This document shows positions 34,890 through 44,640 of a stretch of 64,000 bases of DNA, piece after piece. A model generated the notes under the pieces. That model was not told the origin of the DNA, searched no databases, and saw only the letters and a program-made list of their open reading frames with translations. Source of the stretch: Sorghum bicolor (taxonomy: Eukaryota > Streptophyta > Magnoliopsida > Poales > Poaceae); the NCBI RefSeq assembly GCF_000003195.3, contig NC_012876.2, forward strand, positions 48,293,276-48,357,275. Direction: 5' to 3'. Made by a program: the position numbers and the translations under genes. Position 1 is the first letter of the stretch; every line of letters begins with the position of its first letter.

Positions 34890-37468
34890 GCGCGTATATC
34901 AGGCCGATTCCTTGCCCGGATAGTGTTCAGGCTTCGCGGTCAAAACGACTTATCCTTCCAGCTAGGTGTGGGGTATGCGTTCAACATGACAAGAGGGCCG
35001 TCAATGATCGGTCCTTAATCGACATAGGCAGGGCACTACGGTCAACACCACCATAAGACCCTGCCCGGTCTCAGATTCATTCCCACACTTAGTTACTTTT
35101 CACCATAACATTGATAGCTAAGCATCCAGGTATCCACCTATATCTCGTAGGTGACAAGAAATCACTCGACTTCTACCGTGCTAAGCAAGCTAAGCATAGA
35201 CTCTGAGCCTACCTACTTAGGACAAGGTAGATAAACAGGTGGTGATATCAAGGAGTAAATATGCATCAATGGTATCAAACAACTGCTATCACTTAAATGC
35301 AGCATAGTAAAACAATCATGATATAACAAATTAAGTTAGCGAGAATATGGAGACTTAGAATGCTCCAGGGCATGCCTCTCTCGAAGGTGCTAGGCCTGTG
35401 GTCCAGGCACTCCTGCAGATCTCCTTCCGACTCTGGTCCTCCCAGAAGTTCCTGCTCCTGTGTTTCCTCCTGCTCCTCGGGTCCCACCTCGTTCTCCTGC
35501 GAGCCTGTATGATGCATGTGTGCACATGAGTTGAAGTGCAAGATGCCCGAGGTGCAATGCTAGGTAAACTAAGACAAAATGATCATGACATGGTGCTCAG
35601 ATGAGTAACCCATATCCCATCTCCAGTGGAGATGAGTTGCCACGGATGAAATAGGAAACTATTTCTACAAGGTAGTCAACATCATCTAAGAACATACCAA
35701 GTAAAGCATCTATTGCATTCTCTTCTACAAGCTATTACTAACCAGCAAACTACTATGGTGCTTCAAAGATACACCAAAGACCATTTATTCTTTTCAACCT
35801 ATGTATAGCAAGGGTTTATTTATTTAATTATTATTAAGCCCACAACAGTAGCACACATTTTTGTGCTTCAATAAATTCTACAAAAATTACAGCATGTCAA
35901 TGGTTATTTATAAATTTCATCACCAAAATTTTATAGCATTTGGGCAAGTAACATGGCCCACTCAAAAATCACAAGTGTATCAACATAATTAAGTGTAAAT
36001 GCCCGACTGGTGATAGTGTCAAACAACAGATTTCATATTTTTATAAATTACTTACTAACATAAGAAATGTCCACAAAAATTTATAGAATAATTGCATTAT
36101 CCAATTATTTATTTAAAAATCATAAACCACTGCCATGCAAGCATTTAAATCAGCATAAATTAATTTATACAACAAATATTGTGTTACATATTTTTCCCAG
36201 AAACTACACATCCGTGCAAAGCCAATAAAACAAGAATTACATTTTTATGAGCTATATTCCATTTACTATGCATTTTCTAAATAACAGCAAAAGCATGGAA
36301 TAAATATATTCACACAGAAAATTTGTACAAACATGACATGCAAAGGCACCAGATTGTAGATCTTGATTCATAGAACATGTCAAACTTTATTTCAACATTT
36401 TTGGAGCTATAGATCTTAATATATGGATTTAATACGATTTAAACCATTTCTGAAAAATCATTTTCTGAAAAAACAATTTCAAACCACCCCAGAATTTGGC
36501 TAGGTGCACCCGGTGCAGTGCACCTCTGGTCGCTGACGAGCGGGGCCAGCCTACTAGCCGGGCCCGCTGGCCAGAGCGTCGAGAGGGGTGGAGATCCCCA
36601 TCGACGTCTCGTCGCCGGTGAGGCCTCTCGGCCAAAACCGAGGGCATCATCGCGTCCGCCTCACATTTGCGACTCGATCCCACCCCACATCGCGACCCAT
36701 GGTCGAGCATAGTGAGCTGGCCACCGGCAATGGTGGACCAGCAGCGCTGCTGCGGTGGTGCCGGCCACCACACGCCGGTAGAGCGTGCCGGAGTGATTGC
36801 ATGCGACTCAGGAAGCCACGGCGACCGAAATGCACGCAGTAGCGAGGCAAGAAAAGGCCAGAAAGGGAAGAACTAGGGACACCGGCGCCGTGGAGAGCTC
36901 CGCTGAGGTCTCGTGCCCTTCGACGAGCAAATTAGTGCCCTGGGGAAGCTCACCTGCACGAGAAGATCATGTCCGAGCACGCTGATACGAATGCGGAGCT
37001 CAGAGAGGTGGAAGAAGGCGCTGAGAAGCAGTGGTGTGCTTGGAACAAGGCGGAGGAGTCTCGGGAGCTCCAATGGTGGGCGGCGGTGCGGTGCGCGCGG
37101 AGCGAAGGCGAGAGAGTGAGACAGTGCGCACGGAGTGGAGGAGGGAATGGCGAGCGCGCTGGAGCTGTCCACAGGTGGAGGGGAGGGTCGTGGCATCGGC
37201 CGGGCGTGCATGCTGTCCACGCGGCACCGCTGGCCTGACGCGGTCTAGTGCGCGTCGTGCGGCCGTGTCCGAGCGGGAGGTGGAAGGGGACGCGGGCGCG
37301 GGGAGGCCGGGCCAGCTTCGCTGGCTGGGCCGGTTGGTTGGCGCTGGCCCGCCAGTGTACAGCCCCCTCTCCCTTTTTCTTTAAATTTCTTTTTCATAAA
37401 AAAATTAAATGCCAAATTTGAGACTTTTGGAAAGCTTTTCAGGATTTAGGGTAAAAAGAAGAAATACT
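34890..37468 (-). repeat. Minus-strand Tekay-like LTR, nearly complete
   Basis: The first 1.3 kb equals 16744-18065. It continues through an AT-rich stretch and a GC-rich island (about 36520-37380) to 37468, where it is cut by the array before reaching its 5' terminus. A related minus-strand LTR with its true 5' terminus is at 53538-56101. Open frames in the GC island run on both strands and are not shared with the relatives, so I do not call them genes. Confidence 0.75.
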
Positions 37469-39204
37469 TGTTGGCGGTAATTATAGACCAATTATAAACT
37501 GCCAACTTGATCCAAAAGGAGAAGAAGCAATCATATTATATACACACATGCATTTTATTACTAACAAGTTCCACTTGTACCATAGTGATTATATTTTGCA
37601 GGAATTATAGTGCAACAAGTGAAAATGTGCCGTACCATGAAGAAAGCGCAAAGTATCAAAAGACGTATTCACAAATGCGCAAACCAATAAAATACAGAAA
37701 GGCCCGAACAACGCAGAATTGGGCCTGATCGTAACCACGGGAGAGATCCAGGCCCAGAGCCAAAACGACCACGCGAAGGCGGTGGCCAGGGGGACCCACC
37801 CAGGGTGCGGCCGCACCACTGGAGGCGGCAAACCGGGCCCATCTTTCTCAGGCGGTTGCATGCCGCCATGCAAAGGACGGTTTCACCTACTATCAAATTT
37901 AGTTGCGATGAAACGTCCTAATTCCACTATAAAAAGAGAGGCACTCCCCCCTTTTCAACACACACATCATTGGGAGTCAATTTACCTCACACCCCTCACT
38001 TGTATCTTTAGTCTATATTAGTAGTAGAGCAAGGCAATAGCTAGCAAGGAGAGCTTGTCTCCTTGGAAGAAAGGATCTTCTTGGTATAAATAATATTCAA
38101 TCTTCTTCCATGAGCGAGTTCTTTTTATCTTTATATGATTATGCATATTAACTAGAGTATGATTGTGTTCTTATCATGTTCATAGTATATGAACTAGTTC
38201 TTAGTACTTGTGCTATGTTCTTGATATGCTCATCATTGTTCTTCATTCTTCATCAGATTAGTATGATTAGGATTAGAATTAGGAATGGGATGATGGTTCA
38301 CTGTGCTGTTGTTGTTGCTCTTAGCCTAGCCTGTCACTCCGAAGGGGTGGGGCCCACGAGGGTTAGGAGTTGTTTCCAATTACGTGAACATGGTGTTCAG
38401 GTATGCGAAAATCAGTGGATGTGCGGGTATCTTTCGGGTAGAGGGGTAGGTGGCAGGGTAGTGACAGCTCTGTCATCCTTTGCATTCCCCCACGATCATG
38501 TATTCCGATAGGAGTTCTGTAAAGTCTCTATCGGCTGGGTATCCAGATGCGGGGATCTCCCCTCATCTCAGGCTTAGTTCTAACTCTATTTATTGCTAAT
38601 TAGATGATCCGCTAATAGTTCTATGCATAGTTATATGTGACCCATGCCTGCTCAAGTAGATTTATTTCTTTATTCTTTATTCATTATTTCTCTTCTATTT
38701 TATCCTTGAGGTTGATCCAATGTGTGTCCACTATCTTGAATATCATGTTTATTCCTGTTTACTCTATGTCTACCAAGCATTCAATAAGTAATCATGTTTA
38801 CACCATGTTTGATCCCTTTGCCTTCCTACGGGAATTATAAATTCGACACCCTTGAATACTCACGATTGAATAGTCCTGTCCGCTTGCAGTTATATTACTT
38901 ATTCATTCATAAACTATCGATTGGTGTACCTAAGTACCGTTACATAAGATTGTAATCCTTGTGCACTTTCAAGCGTAGTGCCATAGCTTTGCATGTCGCA
39001 AGTAAGGATGGTTAGGAAGGTCAATCCGACATTCCTAATTATTGTTACCAGACTGCACTGCTAAGGCTGGCGCCCTCGAGTTGCCTTGGGTTATCTCTCT
39101 AATGTAGCGATAGTTACAGTATGCCAACACCTGACATTTCTGGTACCATTGCTAAGGATGGATCTATGGTCTATTTTTAGTAGTGATGCTAAGACATATC
39201 AACA
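37469..39204 (+). repeat. LTR1 of the array
   Basis: 1736 bp, TGTTGGCGG...TATCAACA. TATA box TATAAAA at 37928-37934. A relic primer-site-like piece (39141-39158) lies about 60 bases before the LTR end. It is the best empty-site reference for the solo LTR in LTR2. Confidence 0.88.
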
Positions 39205-39212
39205 AGCATTTC

Positions 39213-39230
39213 TGGCGCCGTTGCCGGGGA
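39213..39230 (+). promoter_or_regulatory. Primer binding site, tRNA-Asp type
   Basis: TGGCGCCGTTGCCGGGGA, eight bases after LTR1; intact. Confidence 0.9.
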
Positions 39231-39348
39231 AGGCAAAATCATACTGGCATAAACATTGACTGCATAATAAGCATTGGTAGCCTTAGATTAAGTAGGATAA
39301 CTTTACTGTTTTCTTCCTCTTTTTATTGGAATGAAAACAGGATAGTGT

Positions 39349-40678
39349 ATGAGCGGTTTCAACTTGCCGGCAAACTTGCACAGTGATCCAGAAACACTCC
39401 TAAGGAAGAGAAGGGTTCGTACCGTCTCTTCTTCTGCTACGCAACCGGCAAGCGAATCAACCGTTCCAGCACCAACCGCACCAATCGCTCTGGCCAAAAC
39501 ACTCCGTGACTAGTCAACTCCCGCTATTGCCAACGTGTCGACTGGGTCCGCTTTCAATATGGGGAATGGAAGCTTCGAGATCCACACTGGCCTCATCTCT
39601 ATGGTGCAGGCAAGCCAATTCTGTGGCCTGCCAAGCGAGGATGCCAACGCCCACCTTTAGAACATCCTCGAGCTGTGCGACACCGTCGTCATCAAGGACG
39701 TCGCGCAGAACAGCATCAGGCTCTGTCTGTTTCCCTTTTCCCTTGCCGGAAAGGTGAAACAATGGTTTTATCAAAACAAGGAAGTTGTTGACACATGGGA
39801 AAAGTGCTCCGCAGCATTCCTCGCCAAGTTCTTCCCCATGAGCAGGACCAGCGCTCTGAGGGGGAAGATCTCTAACTTCCAGCAGTCTTCACTTGAGTCC
39901 ATACCCGAAGCATGGTAGAGGCTCCAGGAGTACATCCGAGCCTGTCCTCATCATGGAATGGAAGACTGGCTTGTGCTCTAGAACTTCTACAAAGGCCTCA
40001 CGGCCATGTCAAATGGGCACGTAGATGCCGCAGTTGGAGGTGCATTCCTTTCTCTCACCATTAATGAAGCTACTGCCCTCATCGAGAAGATGGTGGCAAA
40101 TCAAAGCTGGAGAAAAGGAAGGAAAACACAAAAAGGCTCACAATCTACGAAGGAGGCAAATGTGCTTGCCGCAAAAAATAGACTTGCTACTGCAAAGGAT
40201 GGACGGACAAGTTGCAAATCCCAACATGGGCACCGTCCAAGCAGTGAACTCACACATATCGTGTGAAGTTTGTGGTGATGATGGCCATTCGAGGAACAAT
40301 TGCCCCGAAACCCAAGAAGAAGCAACATATGTCAATAATGGGTTTCGGCCACCACAGCAAGGTAACAATGGGTGGAACAATCAGCACCGCCCGCAGGGTA
40401 ATTTTCGGGGCCGTCCTTGAAAGATCTAGTGATAGGGCAAGCTAAAATCAACGAGAATCTGACCAAGAAGCTGTCCTACAATGACAAGATCATTGAGAAA
40501 ATCAACGGCAAGCTTGAATCTCTTTGTTCATCTGTCAAAAAATCAGACGAGTTTCAACAAGATGATAGAAACACGGATAGCACACCAAGCTGCATCAATT
40601 CCAGTCATTGACATAGAGAGGATCCTAGGGCAACCAGAAAACTCTACTAAGTTCGTCCATGCAGCCACAGAAGAATGA
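39349..40678 (+). pseudogene. gag: Athila-like gag of internal1, broken
   Basis: Starts at ATG 39349 (MSGFNLPANL) in frame 1. The Retrotrans_gag core is readable: LPSEDANAHL, LCLFPFSLAGKVKQWF, FFPMSRTSALRGKISNFQQ, CPHHGMEDW. The frame has TAG stops at 39511, 39658, 39916 and 39979, then slips to frame 2 near 40180, where a CCHC knuckle CEVCGDDGHSRNNC follows. The C-terminal part continues in frame 1 to about 40678. Comparison with the gag at 47706-48892 shows tyrosine at the first stop, glutamine at the second and glutamate at the third; the fourth is shared by both copies. Gag would form the particle and bind RNA. Confidence 0.85.
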
Positions 40679-40829
40679 AGGAAGGAAAGTCTTGCCAATG
40701 GACTATAAATGTTGAGCCCTTGCCGAAGGCATTCGGTAGTTATCTAAAAAAACTATATATAATAAAAATAAATTTTGTGCTATTTGTGTCCCAATAAAGA
40801 TATCTAAAGGGTGCTCACAACATCAAGCA

Positions 40830-40849
40830 AGCTTGGGGGAGGTGTCCCC
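40830..40849 (+). repeat. Internal PPT-like motif with hairpin, after gag
   Basis: AGCTTGGGGGAGG followed at once by TGTCCCC, able to pair as GGGGA-GGTG-TCCCC. Its first 11 bases equal the terminal polypurine tract at 44628. Confidence 0.8.
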
Positions 40850-41099
40850 GCTCAGGTATTATGTCTTTCTAAATTCTTTAAATTTTGTTTTAATTTCCCT
40901 TTTTATAAAAAGTTTTTATTTTTTGTTTCCAAAAGTTTCCCTTTCTATAGTTTTATTTTTAGTCAAAAATAAAATTTCTCTGAAAATCTTATAAAAATTA
41001 TTTTCCGGTAGTATAGATTTCCCCATTTCCAAATCTTATTTTTATATAATTTTTGAAAACCAAAAATATTTTTAATAAATATGTGAAAAATCAAAATCT

Positions 41100-41345
41100 G
41101 GAGCAAGATTTCGAACCAAGTCTGATCGTAACCAGAGAGACGTTTGGGGTGACCGTTGGAGCCAGCAGCCAAAAGGCCGGGCAGAGGCGGGCCCACCACT
41201 GGTGCGGGCGCACCAGGGTGCGGCCACACCCTGCCTAAGGGCTGCTGGCCTCGACCTTTGGGCAACGGCTAGTAGCCGTTGAGGGGGGCACTCCCCCGCC
41301 TACGATCAACTCTATAAATAGAGAGGATCCCGGGTGGAGCACCTC
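41100..41345 (+). promoter_or_regulatory. U3-like internal promoter with TATA box
   Basis: Shares, in the same order, several blocks with the U3 part of LTR2: CTGATCGTAACCA, then GGTGCGGGCGCACC, then GCACTCCCCC near the TATA region. A strong TATA box TATAAATA is at 41313-41320, about 190 bases upstream of the ATG at 41512. It looks like an embedded, diverged LTR promoter placed to drive the second gene. Confidence 0.65.
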
Positions 41346-41511
41346 ACCCCACTCACACACATTTTTTTTAACTCTTCCCTTCTTCACACTCTTGCTCTAC
41401 TTTGCTTCATAGCCTACTCCATAAGCTTAGTGGAAGAAAAATCTGTCAAAAACCTCTTGCACACTTCCCTCTCAAGCAAAAACACCATACACTTGTGCTA
41501 GCTCGTCCACC

Positions 41512-43122
41512 ATGAATAGAATTTTTGGGCTTAGAAGGAGCCGCCGCCAATGCTGGGAAGATCCACCAACCCCTGCAAGGGACAAGCAGCCGGCACATGG
41601 AGGAGAGGTGGAGCCACACAGTCACGCCATTGACGAGGCCGACGCCCCCTTCATCGACTTGGAGAGCGAGCGGGAGATGCAGGCATACAACCTCATCAAG
41701 GAGCGCGAGTTCCTCCATTCGCCGACATTCAACCCCGCATTCTTGCACCAAATAGGTATCGATGTTGAGTTTGATACTATTTTCGAGCATCTTGGTTGGA
41801 GTAGAGTTGCCTCTGTTCATGACCTTGGGTCACGTCTTTTGACGATCCAAATTTTGGGCACTCTACAAATTGTCAATTATGGTATTACCTTCCGTTGCTT
41901 TGGAAGAGATTATGGTATTTATTGGAAGGATCTTACCAACCATTTGGGTTTCCACGAGCGGTGCTCTGTTGACTTAGGTTTCTCCCTCGGGGGTTACCAA
42001 CGTCATGCTTTCTGGCATTTGATCTCGGGGCAACACGTCATTGGAAAATTTTAGGGGCATTCTGCCAACATCCATCACCCCACTATGAGGCTTCTCCATA
42101 AGTGGATCGCTGGTTCGTTCTTTTCAAGAGATGATACGCATCTTACTTACGTCATAGAGTTGAAGTTGTTTTATGCTGTGCTCAAAAAGATTAAGGTTGC
42201 ACGTGTTGTTGAGCTTGTTAATCATTGGATGCATTCCATTAAGACTTCAACTGCTATCATGTGCACATCTCTTATTACTCGCCTTGCTGCAAGTGTTGAT
42301 CCCCATGCTGCTAATACCATTATTTACATCACTACTCCTCGCATCATGATTAATGAATCACATCTTTCGCATGCACATATGATTAAACGCGACGAAACAG
42401 GTAAAAATATTTTATATTATTTTCTGGGATATACAAATGAGATCCAGTTACCTAACCCGGATCTCGCTCTGTATAATTCCCCATCACTCACCTTCACCCT
42501 CATTGAGAGGGATGGAGGACATAGGAGCTCTATTTCTCGCAGGAACTCACGAAGGAGTGAACAAGAAGAGCAGGTAGCACAAGCAGCAAGGGCAACACAA
42601 GCAGCACAGCCAGCACCATCCGCGTCGCCAGCACAGCACACTCCACCATCAGCTATGCTAGGGATGGGATGGACCCCTGCTATACCTGCACCCGGACTTA
42701 CCCCTGGGTATGGATATGGTATGGGATACGTTCCTCACACCTACGAGGCTGGAGGTTTGAGCTGGCAGGCAGGAGGGTCGAGCTGGCAGGCGCACGGAGG
42801 CGTAGGCCCAAGCGATCCAGAGGCATGTGGGGTAGGGGGATCCAGGCATCATGAGCCAGGACACTCCTCAGATTCCAAGGGAATGGCACCCCCTGTTCGC
42901 CCTCAGGTCACACTGGACGTCCTCAACACTCGCATGGGAGGACTGGAGCTCCAGAACAGGCTGATCCAAGATACGCTTAATGCGCACATCTAGACTGCTA
43001 CCCAATGGCATCAGCAGATCTAGCAGAGCTTTATCGACCTTGAGGATGCCAGCCGTCGCTGGCACGAGGCACAGATGGCCTACCTACGATCCATGGGACA
43101 TTTCCATGGACTGTAGCAGTGA
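41512..43122 (+). pseudogene. Second gene of internal1: Athila-type ORF in the position of an envelope-like gene
   Basis: Frame 1 from ATG 41512 to TGA 43120-43122, about 536 codons, broken by TAG at 42052, 42991, 43021 and 43114. The N-terminal half resembles the plant Athila ORF family (PF03078 as I remember it): IGIDVEFDTIFEHLGW, then FRCFGRDYGIYWKDLTNHLG, then HPTMRLLHKWIAGSFFSR. The C-terminal half is Ala/Gln- then Gly/Ser/Trp-rich (SWQAGG repeats) and probably disordered. I see no signal peptide or clear membrane segment, so an envelope role is not supported by the sequence. In Athila elements such a gene follows pol; here pol is absent and the gene has its own U3-like promoter. A PPT-like motif starts four bases after the TGA. 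Confidence 0.8.
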
Positions 43123-43125
43123 GCT

Positions 43126-43146
43126 AGCTTGGGGGAGGACCCCCAC
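43126..43146 (+). repeat. Internal PPT-like motif with hairpin, after the second gene
   Basis: AGCTT then GGGGG-AGGA-CCCCC, a perfect 5-bp stem, directly after the stop codon of the second gene. Confidence 0.8.
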
Positions 43147-44627
43147 AAGAGGTAACATGTATCTTACACTCTTGCACTTAATTTTATTTCTTAATTTCAT
43201 TATTTAAATTTCAGCAACTTTTCATCATCTTTCAAAAAAAATCCACTCTCATGTGTGCTATGATATGTTAGTTTCTCTTCTGTTGAAATGATGAATAGTT
43301 GCTCTGTCTATAATTCTCTAGTATCTAAGTTATAATTTAGTGTTCATCAAGATTTAAGTTTGTTGGCTAAAAATGTCTCATTCCGATAACTTGAAATCTT
43401 GTAGATTGCAAAAGCATGATCCTTTTCTAAGTTGTTGCGAGACATGATACAGTATAAATAGATTTTGCTATGACTTTGTTCTAAGAGAAACTTGACATCC
43501 GGAGTTTTCTTTTCAAAAATTCAAAAACAAAGAGTTCCTCAATGATTATGAAATACCTACCAACGCCATATGACTTGCTTAGTAGTTTGTACACCTTTAG
43601 TCATATGCGGCTTGCGGCGCTTTGAGTTGAGTCAAATCCCAGGTATCCTAGAGTGAGATTATGATCATGCACCCATGATATGAGATTCACGCACCCACCA
43701 AATAAAGCTGACTCTCACACTGAGAAGTTACGCACAACATGCACCCTTCCATCCACCAAAAATATGCCAACTCTTATCCTGAGAGTTGTGCCTTAGCTTC
43801 CACCAAATAAGTATGCCAAACTCTCACCCTGAGGTTTGCGCATCCACATACACAATTTTACTCCTTACATCACCATCATGACATCTCTCCATTTTTCTCT
43901 TTGAGATCCCTTTGAAACATGTGGGCATCAGTCTTCCAAAAAAAATGAAGAAAAAGCCAAAGGGCATAGATGGGACAATCAAAATCCCCGTCAGAAAAAA
44001 ATAACTTGCATATGTTTACATATTTTTAGGGCCCATATGTTTACATTCTCTCATTCTAATCCTCAAATAAAGAGAGTCATGATACAAGGAGTAACCAAAA
44101 ATATTTAGATGGGACTACCACCAAAAATTCCACACCCTTGCACATCTCAATCAAGGTGTATGACTTATATCTCCTCATGGTCCGGGCTTTGACTTGGCAA
44201 GCACAAGTGTCGTAAGTACGCCCACCTTTATAACTTCCCAAAGCTCCATTCTCAACCTTAGTGGTAGGTCTTAAAGGCAAAACACAAATGCCTTTGGTGA
44301 GGATTTCATACACATTGAGCGATCGAGAGAATCATTCAGAACTTATTTATTTTTGCAAAAATTTATAAAACCTCTGGATTGATGGTCTATCAAGGGATGA
44401 ATGAATGGTGAGTCTATTACAACCATTCTATCTTGCAACCACCCAAGAACTTGGAAAAGCTATAAGCCCCATGAGGAGTCAAGGTAAAGAGTGGATAGCT
44501 TGCCCACTTACTTAAATTGTGAATGAATGCTTTGTTATAGGTATGATACTCTTGAATTATATCGGCATAGTAGCAACTCCTGATCAACAAGCATACTTAA
44601 TTATTTGCTCGAGATGAGCAAAGGTTA
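43147..44627 (+). ncRNA. 3' noncoding region of internal1 with a hairpin cluster
   Basis: No gene. Three short stem-loops lie at 43711-43727, 43768-43788 and 43817-43838, each following a CCACCAAA phrase. A further hairpin-like GATGGG...TCCCCGTC follows near 43968-44000. Matching elements in the same order occur in internal2 (51006-51134, then about 51249-51270). The RNA role is inferred; type is given as ncRNA for the structured RNA segment only. Confidence 0.45.
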
Positions 44628-44640
44628 AGCTTGGGGGACT
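44628..44640 (+). promoter_or_regulatory. Polypurine tract of internal1
   Basis: AGCTTGGGGGACT immediately before LTR2, preceded by the phrase GAGATGAGCAAAGGTTA that is also seen, slightly changed, before the other two terminal tracts. Confidence 0.85.

Noticed and set aside
36429..37384. Several frames of 60-117 codons on both strands
   Set aside because: Same GC-island effect in a minus-strand LTR; no domain, and no matching frame at 54780-55640.
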